Part shown: positions 22,870-32,991 of the stretch, piece after piece
Layout: each line of letters starts with the position of its first letter
Numbering within the stretch: the first letter of the stretch is position 1
Source: Peteryoungia rhizophila
Lineage (GTDB): Bacteria; Pseudomonadota; Alphaproteobacteria; Rhizobiales; Rhizobiaceae
Direction of reading: 5' to 3'
Length of the DNA stretch: 64,000 nt
Assembly (NCBI RefSeq): GCF_004912145.1
Contig: NZ_STGT01000003.1
Location: forward strand, 434,001-498,000
The notes under the pieces: generated by a model
The model's database searches: none
Told to the model about the DNA's origin: nothing
Seen by the model: the letters and a program-made list of their open reading frames with translations, nothing else
Program-made: the position numbers and the translations under genes

Positions 22870-25809
22870 ATGGCAGACAAAATGCTTATCGACGCGTCTC
22901 ACGAAGAAGAGACGCGCGTTGTCGTCGTTCGTGGTAACCGCATTGAAGAATTCGACTTCGAATCCCAACACAAGAAGCAGATCCGGGGCAATATCTATCT
23001 GGCGAAGGTAACGAGGGTCGAGCCCTCGCTGCAGGCCGCTTTCGTCGATTACGGCGGCAACCGCCACGGCTTCCTGGCCTTCGCCGAAATCCATCCCGAC
23101 TACTACCAGATCCCGCTTGCCGACCGTCAGGCGCTGCTTCGTGCGGAAGCCGAAGAGCACCGCAAGGAAAACGACGTCGAGGGCGACGAGATCGTGAGCA
23201 ATGATCCTGCCGAGCAGGATCAGCCCGACATCGGGATCAACACCACCTCCTCCGTCGCTTCTGCCATCGTCGATGACGTCGCGGCCGAACTCGCAGCCGA
23301 AGCCGATGCAGACGTGGCCGCGGCTGCGGCTGTCGAAGGCGACACCGAGGCTGCCGCCGAGCAGCCAGCCGCCAAGGCCAAGCCGAAGCGCGTTCGCAAG
23401 CCGCGCGCCAAGAAGGCCGTCGCCGAAGAGGCCCCTGCCGAGGACGGCGGCGAAGGTTCAGACGACGTCGAGGGTGGCACGATCGCTGCCATGGTCGACA
23501 TGGACGAAATTTCCGAGGAAGCCGGTGGACGCCGCGGCGGCCGTCGTGACGATGATGACGGCGACGATGATGACGACGATCACATCGAGGAAAAGGAAGA
23601 GATCGAATCCGTTGGCGCAGAAGACGCCATGGAAGAGGTTCCGGATCGCGTTCAGCGCAAGCCGCGCAAGCAGTACCGCATTCAGGAAGTGATCAAGCGC
23701 CGGCAGATCCTGCTGGTGCAGGTCGCCAAGGAAGAACGCGGCAACAAGGGTGCAGCGCTTACCACCTATCTGTCGCTCGCTGGCCGTTACTCGGTCCTGA
23801 TGCCGAACACGGCGCGTGGCGGCGGCATCTCCCGCAAGATCACCCAGCCGACAGACCGCAAGCGGCTGAAGGAAATAGCCCGTGGTCTCGAAGTGCCGCA
23901 GGGCATGGGCGTGATCCTGCGCACCGCCGGTGCCAATCGCACCAAGGTCGAAATCAAGCGCGACTTCGAATATCTGATGCGCCTGTGGGAGAACGTCCGC
24001 ACGCTGACGCTCGCTTCGACTGCGCCGTGCCTGGTCTATGAAGAGGGATCGCTGATCAAGCGCTCGATCCGCGACCTCTACAACAAGGACATTTCCGAGA
24101 TCATCGTCTCGGGCGAAGAAGGCTATCGTGAAGCGAAAGACTTCATGAAGATGCTGATGCCGAGCCATGCCAAGGTGGTTCAGCCCTATCGCGACCTGCA
24201 TCCGATCTTTGCGCGCTCGGGCATCGAAGCCCAGCTCGACAAGATGCTGCAGCCGCAGGTGACGCTGAAGTCCGGCGGCTACATCATCCTCAACCAGACC
24301 GAAGCTCTCGTTTCGATCGACGTCAACTCCGGTCGTTCGACCCGCGAATACTCGATCGAGGACACGGCCCTCCAGACGAACCTGGAAGCGGCCGAGGAAG
24401 TGGCGCGCCAGCTGCGCCTGCGCGACCTTGCCGGCCTGATCGTCATCGACTTCATCGACATGGAAGAAAAGCGCAACAACCGCGCTGTCGAGAAGAAGCT
24501 GAAGGATTGCCTGAAAAACGACCGCGCCCGCATCCAGGTCGGGCGGATCTCGCATTTCGGCCTGCTCGAAATGTCGCGCCAGCGCATTCGCGCCTCGGTG
24601 CTGGAATCGACGACCCAGGTCTGCCCGCATTGCGCCGGCACGGGCCTCGTTCGCTCGCAGTCCTCCGTTGCCCTGCATGTCCTGCGCGGCATCGAGGAAT
24701 TCCTGCTCAAAAGCACCACCCACGACATCGTCGTGCATTCGACGCCGGAAACGGCGCTCTACCTCCTCAACCAGAAGCGTGACACCATCGTCGATTACGA
24801 AGGCCGCTTCGGCGTCTCGATCGTCATCGATGGCGGCATGCCGGCCCAGCATGGCGGCGCACAGCACTTCACCATCGAACGCGGCGAAGCCGTCGAGAAC
24901 CCGGTGAAGATCGAAAGCCTGATGTCGCTCCTGCCCGAGATCGAGGAGGAAGACGACTACATTCCGGAGCCGGAAGAGGAAGACGAGGAAGAGATCGTCG
25001 TCGTCGCTGCCAAGGCCGAGAGCGCCCCGCAGGCGGCACGCGCCGATGCCGATGACGGCAACCGCAAGCGCAAGCGTCGCCGTCGCCGTCGTGGCAAGAA
25101 CGGCCAGAACGGTACTGGGCCGCAGGGTGAAATGCAGGCCGGCGACAACGGCGCCGATCTCGACGACGAGGATGGTGACGAGGGCGAGGACGATTCGGCT
25201 GAAGGTTCGGAAGAACTCCGCGCAACCGAGACCACCGGCGACGCCAATGGCGACGACGCCCAGAAGCGCAAGCGCCGCCGTCGGGGCAAGCGCGGTGGCC
25301 GTCGCAATCGTCCGGGCGAAGAAGGCTCGATGGAAGGCTCGGACGAGACCGGCGACGAAGGTGATGGCGATGAAGCCGACGACCAGTCGGACGATGCCGT
25401 AGCCGCCGAAGCTGTGGTAGCTCAGCCGGAACCCGTCGCAGTCGTGGTGGAGGCTCCGGAAGCGGACAAGCCCAAGCCGCGCCGGACGCGCAAGGCAAAG
25501 GCCGTCGCAGAGCCCGAGGTTGCCGCCGAAGTGGCGCCCGTTGCTGCCGCAACGGTCGAGACTGTTGCCGAAGTTGCGGTCGATGAGGCACCTGCTGCCG
25601 AACCGGTGGCCGCTACCCCTGCTCCGGTTCCAGCCCCCGCAGCTGCCCCTGCCTCAGTTGTCGAAGAAGCCAAGCCGGCCCGCGCCAATCGCGAGTCCAA
25701 CGTGACCTCCTCGGAGCCGGTCGTGACCTCGGCCAAGGGCGCTGAAGAGAGCACCGACGGCAAGCCCAAGAAGGGCGGCTGGTGGCAGAAGCGCGGTGGC
25801 TTCTTCTGA
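22870..25809 (+). CDS. rne: Ribonuclease E
   Basis: A 979-residue endoribonuclease that begins messenger decay and processes ribosomal and transfer RNA, working at the membrane with the degradosome. The S1 RNA-binding domain starts near residue 36 (GNIYLAKVTRVEPSLQAAFV) but is split by an insert of about 150 residues, rich in Ala, Glu and Asp, before resuming. The catalytic core has Asp484 (VSIDVNSGRSTRE) and Asp527 (IVIDFIDMEEKRNN), and Cys585 and Cys588 (CPHC) form the zinc link between subunits. The C-terminal 350 residues are disordered, alternating acidic blocks and basic clusters (RKRKRRRRRRG), the part that normally binds partners. A terminator follows. Confidence 0.96.
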   Translation: MADKMLIDASHEEETRVVVVRGNRIEEFDFESQHKKQIRGNIYLAKVTRVEPSLQAAFVDYGGNRHGFLAFAEIHPDYYQIPLADRQALLRAEAEEHRKENDVEGDEIVSNDPAEQDQPDIGINTTSSVASAIVDDVAAELAAEADADVAAAAAVEGDTEAAAEQPAAKAKPKRVRKPRAKKAVAEEAPAEDGGEGSDDVEGGTIAAMVDMDEISEEAGGRRGGRRDDDDGDDDDDDHIEEKEEIESVGAEDAMEEVPDRVQRKPRKQYRIQEVIKRRQILLVQVAKEERGNKGAALTTYLSLAGRYSVLMPNTARGGGISRKITQPTDRKRLKEIARGLEVPQGMGVILRTAGANRTKVEIKRDFEYLMRLWENVRTLTLASTAPCLVYEEGSLIKRSIRDLYNKDISEIIVSGEEGYREAKDFMKMLMPSHAKVVQPYRDLHPIFARSGIEAQLDKMLQPQVTLKSGGYIILNQTEALVSIDVNSGRSTREYSIEDTALQTNLEAAEEVARQLRLRDLAGLIVIDFIDMEEKRNNRAVEKKLKDCLKNDRARIQVGRISHFGLLEMSRQRIRASVLESTTQVCPHCAGTGLVRSQSSVALHVLRGIEEFLLKSTTHDIVVHSTPETALYLLNQKRDTIVDYEGRFGVSIVIDGGMPAQHGGAQHFTIERGEAVENPVKIESLMSLLPEIEEEDDYIPEPEEEDEEEIVVVAAKAESAPQAARADADDGNRKRKRRRRRRGKNGQNGTGPQGEMQAGDNGADLDDEDGDEGEDDSAEGSEELRATETTGDANGDDAQKRKRRRRGKRGGRRNRPGEEGSMEGSDETGDEGDGDEADDQSDDAVAAEAVVAQPEPVAVVVEAPEADKPKPRRTRKAKAVAEPEVAAEVAPVAAATVETVAEVAVDEAPAAEPVAATPAPVPAPAAAPASVVEEAKPARANRESNVTSSEPVVTSAKGAEESTDGKPKKGGWWQKRGGFF

Positions 25810-25836
25810 GAACCACCAGGTTCTGATTGAATGCAG

Positions 25837-25865
25837 AAAGGGCCCTCGAAGGGGCCCTTTTTTTT
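25837..25865 (+). terminator. Intrinsic terminator of rne
   Basis: AAAGGGCCC (25837-25845), a six-base loop, GGGCCCTTT (25852-25860) and a run of eight T form a textbook rho-independent terminator 28 bases after the rne stop. Confidence 0.95.
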
Positions 25866-25883
25866 GATTCTGCACTCCCTGGA

Positions 25884-26442
25884 TCAGGAGAGATTGCCGA
25901 CCCGCTTCATCACCGATGTCGGGCCGCCGGCGAAGGTGGTGTCGTAGGCGTGGTGATAGCCGCACTTCTCGGCAACGCGGTGCGAGATGCGGTGTTCGGG
26001 CGACAGGATGCAGACGGTTTGGTCATGGGGATTGTGCGCGTCCATCCAGGCATGGGCGGGCCAGCATGACCTCGGTCGCGAGGCCTCGTCCATGGGCGGA
26101 TGATACGAGCGCCCAGCCGGCTTCGGGTGCCTGCCCGAGCGGTGGATCCATATCGCGACGGAAATCCGCGAAGCCTGCTTCTCCGAGATAGAGGCCGGTC
26201 TGCCGCTCCTCGATCACCCAATAGCCGAAGCCGAGGGCCGACCAGTGGCCGATATAGCGGAGAAGCCGGGACCATGTCTCGCTGCCTGTCGAGGGGCGGC
26301 CCAGGATGTGGCGGTAGATGGCCTCGTCCTGCCACATGGCAAGCATCGGCTCGAAATCTTCGAGGCGGTGCGCCCGCAGGCGCGTGCGTTCGGTCTCGAT
26401 ATCAGGAGCCGTGACGAGCGCGCTGATCCGCTTGATTGTCAT
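25884..26442 (-). pseudogene. GNAT acetyltransferase gene broken by a one-base frameshift
   Basis: From ATG at 26442 the frame encodes a RimJ/RimL-like acetyltransferase (TERTRLRAHRLEDFEPML; LGFGYWVIEERQTG; the acetyl-CoA loop GRGLATEVMLA). Then it goes out of frame and stops at 26023. The proper C-terminus (AHAWMDAHNPHDQTVCILS, AEKCGYHHAYDTTFAGG) continues in another frame to the stop at 25884. Removing one C from the run at 26054-26062 (GGGCGGGCC on the plus strand) restores a continuous protein of about 185 residues. Either a genuine inactivating mutation or a sequencing error in a GC run; ranked as a pseudogene until checked. Confidence 0.75.
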
Positions 26443-26557
26443 GACCGGCTCCCCTTTCTTTTCAGGCCACCAACTTCAGAGACTGAATCAGCTGGCTCTC
26501 ACTCTGATTCAGAAACTTGCGCGAAGTCGTTGATCGCGAATCCATTTCGCTCAATGC

Positions 26558-27724
26558 CTAAGCGCTTTTCGGGAGCCAATTTTCCAGCCGATCGGTCGCC
26601 TCGACCATTTCAGCCATGGTGCCGGCATAGGACAACCTGAGCGCCAGATGACCTTCCATCGGGTCGAAGTCGCGGCCGGGTGTGACTGCCACATCCGTTT
26701 CAGCGAGGATGCGCCTGGCAAATCCCATGCTGTCGTTGGTGAACCGCGTCGCATCGACATAGGCGTAGAAGGCGCCGTCCATCGGCGAGAGCAGCGGCAG
26801 GCCGATCTGCGGCAGGCGGGCCATCAGGAAGTCGCGGTTGGCCCGGCAGGCGGCCTTGTAGTGCTCCAATTCGTCGGTTGCGCTCAATGCCGCAAGCGCT
26901 GCGATCTGCGAGAGTTCCGGGGCGGAGATATAAAGGCTCTGGGCGACGCATTCGACGGGGCGGACAAGCTCTTGCGGCAGCACCATCCAGCCGATGCGCC
27001 AGCCGGTCATGCAGTAATATTTGGAGAAGGAATTGATGATGACGGCGTCATCGCCAATCTCCAATGCCGTTGCCTCTTCCGAGCCATAGGTCAGGCCGTG
27101 ATAGATCTCGTCGGAGATCAGCGTAATCCCCTCACCCTGGCAATAATCGTAGACGGCCTTGAGCTGCGCCTTGCTCGTCACGGTGCCGGTCGGGTTAGCG
27201 GGACTGGCGAGCAGCACGCCCTTGAGACGGACACCGGCTTCCGCTTGGGCACGCTCCAGGCTTTCCGGTGTCAGCGTATAACCGGTTTCGGGGCCGACGG
27301 CGACTTCTATGACCTTCAGGCCAAGCGCTGAAAGGATGCTGCGATAGGCGGGATAGCCGGGCCTTGCGATCGCCACGGCATCGCCGACGTCGAAGAGGGA
27401 CAGGAAGGCGAGGTTGAAACCGGCCGACGAGCCTGTGGTGACGACGATGCGGTTCCAGTCGACCGAGACATCGTGCCGGCGGCGGTATTCTTCGGCGAGC
27501 GCCTGCCGCAGGGCCGTCATGCCCAGCGCATCCGTATAACCGATGCGGCCGATTTCCAGCGCCTGGCGGGCAGCTTCGAGTGCTGCCTGGGGCGCCGGAT
27601 GGCCGGGCTGGCCGACAGCCATGGAGATCACCGGGCGCCCTTCCTGCCGCCTGCGGGTGGCCTCCGCCAAGATGTCCATGGCGTGGAAGGGTTCGACGGC
27701 ACTGCGCTTGGAAATGGAAATCAA
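26558..27724 (-). CDS. PLP-dependent aminotransferase, class I/II
   Basis: A 388-residue cytoplasmic fold-type I aminotransferase. Conserved landmarks are the GQPGHPAPQAALEAARQAL glycine loop near residue 40, the Asn of ASPANPTGTV (about residue 177), the Asp of LISDEIYHGLTYG, and the pyridoxal-binding Lys at about 235 in NSFSKYYCMTGWRIGW; the Arg that holds the substrate carboxylate is in the C-terminal ALRLSYAGTMAEM region. The overall sequence resembles the aspartate/alanine/valine group, but the amino acid substrate cannot be read from sequence. Its start is 195 bases from the divergent dsbA-like gene. Confidence 0.9.
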   Translation of the reverse strand: MISISKRSAVEPFHAMDILAEATRRRQEGRPVISMAVGQPGHPAPQAALEAARQALEIGRIGYTDALGMTALRQALAEEYRRRHDVSVDWNRIVVTTGSSAGFNLAFLSLFDVGDAVAIARPGYPAYRSILSALGLKVIEVAVGPETGYTLTPESLERAQAEAGVRLKGVLLASPANPTGTVTSKAQLKAVYDYCQGEGITLISDEIYHGLTYGSEEATALEIGDDAVIINSFSKYYCMTGWRIGWMVLPQELVRPVECVAQSLYISAPELSQIAALAALSATDELEHYKAACRANRDFLMARLPQIGLPLLSPMDGAFYAYVDATRFTNDSMGFARRILAETDVAVTPGRDFDPMEGHLALRLSYAGTMAEMVEATDRLENWLPKSA

Positions 27725-27918
27725 CGGAAGGCTCCTCGGTCACATGCCAGACATTTGCCGCAAAGAGCGTGGCATCACAATGGAGAGGCTGGACAAGGCG
27801 GTGCAAAAAAGCCATTCCGCATGAAAGCGTCAGGCTTTAGGCTCGGCGAGCACCGGCCCTCGGGGTGAAATGCCGACGGCCGAAGACACGACAGACGGCA
27901 GCCAAGACGAGGAACACC

Positions 27919-28680
27919 ATGGCCCTGAACTTCAAGATGATCGCCAGCGCCGGTATCGCGCTTCTCCCCGCCCTGCTGCCACTTCCAGCTGCAGCCCTCG
28001 ACGAGGCGCAGAAGAAGGAATTCGGCGACTTCATCCGCGAGTACCTGATCGAGAATCCGGAGATCATGCTCGAAGTGCAGGATGCCCTGCAGAAGAAGCA
28101 GGAAGAAATCCGCTCGCAGCGTTCGGCCGAGGCGCTCTCGACCAATCAGGATGCGATCTTCAAGTCCGCCTATGACCTCGCCATCGGCAATCCACAAGGT
28201 GACGTCACCGTGGTCGAGTTCTTCGACTACAATTGCGGCTATTGCCGCCGTGCCCATGCGGACATGGAAGCCGTGATCGAAGAGGACAAGAATGTCCGCT
28301 ACGTCTTGAAGGAATTCCCGATCCTCGGGCCGGACAGTGAAGCGGCACACAAGGTCTCGGATGCCGTGCGCAAGCTTTCGCCCGACAATTACGGCGCTTT
28401 CTTCCGTGCCATGATGACCCAGGACGGCCGCGCCACGGAAGAGAGCGCGATCGCGATCGCCGGCGAGCTCGGCATCAAGGAAGACGCGATCCGCGCCAAG
28501 ATGAGCGAGAGCCCGAACTCCGAACAGGTGCAGGAAGCCTATCAGCTGGCGACCAGCCTCGGGATCACCGGAACCCCATCATATGTGATCGGCAACGAGA
28601 CCGTTCCGGGCGCCGTCGGGAAAGAGGCCATCGAGGCCAAGGTCGCCAATATTCGCGCCTGCGGCAAGGCGACCTGCTGA
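27919..28680 (+). CDS. DsbA-family thiol:disulfide oxidoreductase
   Basis: From ATG at 27919 it has 253 residues with a signal peptide (MALNFKMIASAGIALLPALL, cleaved near residue 27, PAAALDEAQ). A helical N-terminal extension (residues 30-80) precedes a thioredoxin-fold domain with the redox pair Cys106-Gly-Tyr-Cys109 (DYNCGYCRRAHADM) and the cis-Pro in GITGTPSYVIGNE. This layout matches the DsbA/ScsC-like subgroup common in alphaproteobacteria, which make or isomerise disulfides in exported proteins. An upstream ATG at 27865 gives an extra 18 residues without signal character and is not preferred. Confidence 0.92.
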   Translation: MALNFKMIASAGIALLPALLPLPAAALDEAQKKEFGDFIREYLIENPEIMLEVQDALQKKQEEIRSQRSAEALSTNQDAIFKSAYDLAIGNPQGDVTVVEFFDYNCGYCRRAHADMEAVIEEDKNVRYVLKEFPILGPDSEAAHKVSDAVRKLSPDNYGAFFRAMMTQDGRATEESAIAIAGELGIKEDAIRAKMSESPNSEQVQEAYQLATSLGITGTPSYVIGNETVPGAVGKEAIEAKVANIRACGKATC

Positions 28681-28820
28681 GACAGAAAGGTCCCGCCTCC
28701 CCCTCCGATCTTAACCCTTCCCCGGTTTTCCGGGGACGGTTTGGCGCGATCACGGCAAAGGGCTTTCCCTACAGGGCCTCTCGGTCTATAGGAGGCGGTT
28801 GAAAGTCGACGGAAGCGTAG

Positions 28821-29261
28821 ATGAGCAAAACCATTTTCGTGCTGAACGGCCCCAATCTCAACATGCTGGGAAAGCGGGAACCCGGGATTTATGGCGGCAA
28901 GACGCTCGCCGACATCGAGGCCGACTGCAAGGTCGCCGGTGCCGAGCTCGGCCTGACCATCGACTTCCGCCAGTCCAATCACGAGGGCATCCTCGTCGAC
29001 TGGCTGCATGAGGCCGCCGACAAGGCTTTGGGCGTCGCGTTCAATGCCGGCGCCTATACGCATACCTCGGTTGCGCTGCATGACGCGATCCGCGCAATCT
29101 CGCCGATCCCTGTCATCGAGGTGCATATTTCCAACGTGCACGCACGCGAGGAATTCCGCCACAAATCGATGATAGCGCCCGCCTGCAAAGGCGTCATCTG
29201 CGGTTTCGGACCTCAAAGCTACATCCTGGCGCTTCAGGCGCTGAAAACCATCACGCAATAA
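28821..29261 (+). CDS. aroQ: Type II 3-dehydroquinate dehydratase
   Basis: The 146-residue enzyme removes water from 3-dehydroquinate to give 3-dehydroshikimate, the third step of aromatic amino acid synthesis. The type II marks are clear: NGPNLNMLGKREPGIYGG with the catalytic Tyr in the flexible loop, FNAGAYTHTSVALHDAI with Asn and His, and IEVHISNVHAREEFRHKS. Length is typical (dodecamer-forming). A GGAGG lies upstream. It opens an operon: accB begins 22 bases after its stop, an arrangement common in rhizobia. Confidence 0.97.
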   Translation: MSKTIFVLNGPNLNMLGKREPGIYGGKTLADIEADCKVAGAELGLTIDFRQSNHEGILVDWLHEAADKALGVAFNAGAYTHTSVALHDAIRAISPIPVIEVHISNVHAREEFRHKSMIAPACKGVICGFGPQSYILALQALKTITQ

Positions 29262-29283
29262 CAAGAATACAGGACATTCACCC

Positions 29284-29757
29284 ATGGCTGAAAAGAAATC
29301 GGGCATCGATCAGAAGCTGATCCGCGATCTCGCAAACATCCTCAACGACACCGATCTCACCGAGATCGAAGTGGAGCAGGACGACCTGCGCATCCGCGTC
29401 TCTCGCAACGGGACCCCGATGATGATGCCGCAACAGATGCAGGGCTATGCCTACCAGGCGCCGGCAGCACCCGCCGCTGCTCCGGCTGCCGCAGCGCCCG
29501 CCGCTCCTGCCGGCCGCGATCTCACCAATGCCGTGACCGCCCCCATGGTCGGCACCGTCTACCTGTCGCCGGCTCCAGGCTCGCGCGCCTTCGTCGAAGT
29601 CGGCCAGATGGTCAAGGAAGGCCAGACACTGCTGATCATCGAAGCGATGAAGACCATGAACCAGATCCCCTCGCCCAAGTCCGGCAAGGTCGTCGAGATC
29701 GTTATCGACGATGCGAGCCCGGTCGAATACGGCGAGCCTCTCGTGATCATCGAGTGA
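29284..29757 (+). CDS. accB: Acetyl-CoA carboxylase biotin carboxyl carrier protein
   Basis: A 157-residue carrier that shuttles the carboxyl group between the biotin carboxylase and the transferase to make malonyl-CoA for fatty acid synthesis. The N-terminal helical part ([20 protein letters not shown]) and an Ala/Pro linker (residues about 45-80) precede the biotinyl domain, with biotin attached to Lys123 in [14 protein letters not shown]. accC follows four bases after its stop, so the two subunits are produced together. Confidence 0.97.
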   Translation: MAEKKSGIDQKLIRDLANILNDTDLTEIEVEQDDLRIRVSRNGTPMMMPQQMQGYAYQAPAAPAAAPAAAAPAAPAGRDLTNAVTAPMVGTVYLSPAPGSRAFVEVGQMVKEGQTLLIIEAMKTMNQIPSPKSGKVVEIVIDDASPVEYGEPLVIIE

Positions 29758-29761
29758 TCCG

Positions 29762-31114
29762 ATGAGCGGTATCTCGAAGATCCTCATCGCCAACAGAGGC
29801 GAAATCGCGCTGCGCGTACTGCGCGCCTGCAAGGAGCTCGGCATTGCGACCGTGGCGGTCCATTCGACCGCCGACGCAAACGCCATGCATGTGCGCCTTG
29901 CTGACGAAAGCGTTTGCATCGGCCCGCCGCCGTCACGCGACAGCTATCTCAACATTCACCAGATCGTCGCTGCCTGCGAAATCACCGGTGCTGACGCCGT
30001 GCATCCGGGCTACGGCTTCCTGTCAGAGAACGCCAAGTTCGCCGATATCCTCGACGCGCATGGCATCACCTTCATCGGACCGACGGCGGAGCATATCCGC
30101 CTGATGGGCGACAAGATCACGGCGAAGAAGACCGCGGTCGAACTCGGCATCCCGGTCGTTCCGGGCTCGGACGGCGAAGTTCTGCCGGAAAACGCACTGA
30201 AGATCGCCCGCGAGATCGGCTTCCCGGTTCTGATCAAGGCGACCGCCGGTGGCGGTGGCCGCGGCATGAAGGTGGCGAAGAACGAGGCCGAGCTGGAAGA
30301 AGCCGTGTCGACTGCCCGCTCCGAAGCGCTCGCCGCTTTCGGCAACGACGCCGTCTACATGGAAAAATATCTCGGCAAGCCGCGCCATATCGAAGTGCAG
30401 ATCGTCGGTGACGGTGCCGGCAACGCCATCCATCTCGGTGAACGCGACTGCTCGCTGCAGCGCCGCCACCAGAAGGTCTGGGAAGAAGCCAACTCCCCTG
30501 CCCTCAATGTCGAGCAGCGGATGAAGATCGGCCAGATCTGCGCTGACGCGATGAAGAAGATGAAGTACCGGGGCGCCGGCACGATCGAATTCCTCTACGA
30601 AAACGGCGAGTTCTTTTTCATCGAGATGAACACCCGCCTGCAGGTCGAGCATCCGATTACCGAAGCCATCACCGGCATCGACCTCGTGCATGAGCAGATC
30701 CGCGTCGCGTCGGGCGCTGGCCTCTCCGTCACGCAGGACGAGATCGTCTTTTCCGGTCATGCCATCGAATGCCGCATCAATGCCGAGGATCCGCGCACCT
30801 TCGTGCCCTCGCCCGGCACGATCACGCATTTCCATGCACCGGGTGGCCTCGGCGTTCGCGTCGATTCCGGCGCCTATGCCGGCTACAAGATCCCGCCCTA
30901 CTATGACAGCCTGATCGGCAAGCTGATCGTGCATGGACGCACCCGCGTCGAATGCATGATGCGTCTGCGCCGCGTGCTCGACGAATTCGTCGTCGACGGC
31001 ATCAAGACGACGCTGCCGCTGTTCCAGGATCTCGTGTCCAACCAGGACATCGCCAATGGCGACTACGACATCCACTGGCTGGAAAAATATCTGGCCGAAA
31101 CCTCGGCCAAGTAA
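29762..31114 (+). CDS. accC: Acetyl-CoA carboxylase biotin carboxylase
   Basis: A 450-residue ATP-grasp enzyme that carboxylates biotin on AccB using bicarbonate. The N-terminal domain begins [20 protein letters not shown]; the ATP-grasp Gly-rich loop is [14 protein letters not shown]; the catalytic segment is [19 protein letters not shown], with VEHPITE and [13 protein letters not shown] downstream. Length and motifs are full. It sits between accB and aat and overlaps neither, with only three bases before the aat start, so aat is read from the same message. Confidence 0.98.
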   Translation: MSGISKILIANRGEIALRVLRACKELGIATVAVHSTADANAMHVRLADESVCIGPPPSRDSYLNIHQIVAACEITGADAVHPGYGFLSENAKFADILDAHGITFIGPTAEHIRLMGDKITAKKTAVELGIPVVPGSDGEVLPENALKIAREIGFPVLIKATAGGGGRGMKVAKNEAELEEAVSTARSEALAAFGNDAVYMEKYLGKPRHIEVQIVGDGAGNAIHLGERDCSLQRRHQKVWEEANSPALNVEQRMKIGQICADAMKKMKYRGAGTIEFLYENGEFFFIEMNTRLQVEHPITEAITGIDLVHEQIRVASGAGLSVTQDEIVFSGHAIECRINAEDPRTFVPSPGTITHFHAPGGLGVRVDSGAYAGYKIPPYYDSLIGKLIVHGRTRVECMMRLRRVLDEFVVDGIKTTLPLFQDLVSNQDIANGDYDIHWLEKYLAETSAK

Positions 31115-31117
31115 ACC

Positions 31118-31732
31118 ATGGCTGGGCGACGCAGCAGGGACCGAAGCATTACGCCGGAACTCCTGCTGCGCGCCTATTCCATCGGGATGTTCCCGATGTC
31201 GGATGCCGCCGACGACCCGGAACTCTTCTGGGTCGAGCCGGAAATCCGGGGGATCATTCCCCTCGACGACTTCCACGTCTCTGCGAGCCTTGCCAAGGCC
31301 ATCCGCAGACGCCCCTTCGACATCCGCTTCAACACCGCCTTCGACCAGGTGGTGGACAAATGCGCGGAAGCCGCCCCCGATCGGCCCAGCACCTGGATCA
31401 ACCAGACCATCCGCGAACTCTACAGCGCCCTGCACCGCCTCGGCCACGCCCACAGCGTCGAGGCCTGGGAGGGCGAGGAGCTGGTCGGGGGTCTCTACGG
31501 CGTGTCGCTGGGCTCGGCGTTTTTCGGCGAGAGCATGTTTTCGCGGCGCACGAATGCGTCGAAGATCTGTCTCGTGTATCTGGTGGAGCGGCTGAAGAGC
31601 CAAGGGTTTACGCTGCTCGACACGCAGTTCACCACCGAGCATCTGAAGACGTTTGGGGCGGTGGATATTCCGAAAGAGGCGTATGGGCTGTTGCTGGATA
31701 AGGCGATGGAGGGGGACACGGTGAGGTTTTGA
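31118..31732 (+). CDS. aat: Leucyl/phenylalanyl-tRNA-protein transferase
   Basis: The 204-residue enzyme adds Leu or Phe to N-terminal Lys or Arg, marking proteins for ClpS/ClpAP degradation. Family motifs are present: [15 protein letters not shown] at the start, [18 protein letters not shown], and [20 protein letters not shown] in the transferase core. Its place directly after accC matches other Rhizobiales. Synteny breaks after it: the DUF2155 gene that normally lies close by is almost 4 kb away, with an inserted islet between them. Confidence 0.96.
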   Translation: MAGRRSRDRSITPELLLRAYSIGMFPMSDAADDPELFWVEPEIRGIIPLDDFHVSASLAKAIRRRPFDIRFNTAFDQVVDKCAEAAPDRPSTWINQTIRELYSALHRLGHAHSVEAWEGEELVGGLYGVSLGSAFFGESMFSRRTNASKICLVYLVERLKSQGFTLLDTQFTTEHLKTFGAVDIPKEAYGLLLDKAMEGDTVRF

Positions 31733-32058
31733 GAGATAGGCAGGCGTGTACGCGCAGTAACACTAGAGAAACGTGCGCCGCAGGAGTCGGCGCAGTTTGA
31801 TCGCCCCTAAACCACCAGATTACTTATCTAGACCTTGTCATTCCCGCGCAAATGGGAAGCGATCCGTATCATGGCCGCTTGGCTGCAACCAGTTTTCGTC
31901 TGAACGCAACCGTAAGCTCCAGTTCGGTGACGATAGCAACCAGGACCATCCCCGTCTAGACTTATGCAAACCGAGTATTGCAGCCCGCGCAGCTGCAATC
32001 TAGATTTGTCCAAATATATTTGAAATGCGGCACCGCAGGGATTGGAACAACTGAACAG

Positions 32059-32960
32059 ATGTCGAAGCTCTTGATAAATGCGAGCGCCGCAGAAATCAAA
32101 TCGCGGCAGGATTCAGCGCCAACTCCACCATCAGTAAAGCAGCTATGTCTTGAACACACGCTATATGCTCCAATTCAATTGAAGCCTGTGCGTGATGCCA
32201 CTTTTATTGGATCGCTTAAATTTGGCGCTCAACAGTTCGATGCTCATTGTATCTATTGCGAGAAAGCATCCACATTTAGAACATTGACGGACAGGGTACC
32301 TTCAGACGTAGGGCAGATGCAACATTTCGCAACTTTCAACGAACCATCGAAAGCCAAGCTAAATCGGTTGAAGTTGGAAGGTGGCCAGTTTGCGCTGCAT
32401 TTGGGGTGCTCAAGACGCCCGGACCATCTCTATAGCTACTTCTTCAGCTATGACGAAACACAGGCACTTCTAACAAAAGTGGGGCAGACGCCATCGTTAG
32501 AAGATGTGGCTGGTGCGGACATCGAACGCTACCGCAAAGTCCTCGGGGACGAATTTACCGAAATGCGGAAGGCTACCGGCTTGTTTGCGCACGGAATTGG
32601 CATCGGCGCATTTGTTTATCTGCGGCGTATCTTCGAAAGTTAGTTGAAAGCGCCCGATCTTCAGCCGATCCCCTGGGCGAGCGTGAGGCTGAGTTCAAAG
32701 GCATGCGGATGGCTGAACGGATAAACGAACTCGCCGCCGTTCTTCCACCTGCTTTAATTCGGTACAAAGACGCTTACAGTATTCTTTCCAAGGGTCTTCA
32801 CGAACTGACTGAAGCAGACTGTCGGCTTTACTTCCCCGTGGTACGCGCAGCCGTAATCATGATGCTTGAGGAGCGATATGAAGCCGCAGAAAAAGCAAAA
32901 TTAACCGCAGAACTGGATCGAGCGGTTGCCGCCATCGCGGCCGAGAACAAAAGCGGCTGA
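32059..32960 (+). pseudogene. GC-poor gene of unknown function, split by a frameshift near 32637
   Basis: From ATG at 32059 the first part gives 194 residues and contains a possible zinc knuckle (AHCIYCEKASTF, with a further Cys in LHLGCSRRPDH). After YLRRIFES it stops at 32643. In the -1 frame the protein continues at once as KLVESARSSADPLGEREAEF and goes on to MRMAERINELAAVLPPAL, SKGLHELTEADC and an Ala/Glu-rich helical end at 32960. Supplying one base near 32636 gives a seamless 300-residue protein ending ENKSG. The stretch is poor in G+C (26 of 60 at 32041-32100), unlike its surroundings, so it is probably a recent arrival. Function unknown; not recognised. Confidence 0.65.
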
Positions 32961-32991
32961 AAGCCATGATCCGTGCGCGGTGACTCCCGCA

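Noticed and set aside
31978..32058. Upstream extension of the GC-poor gene by 27 codons
   Set aside because: The extra residues have no ribosome site and look like translated intergenic sequence; ATG at 32059 is preferred, though not proven.
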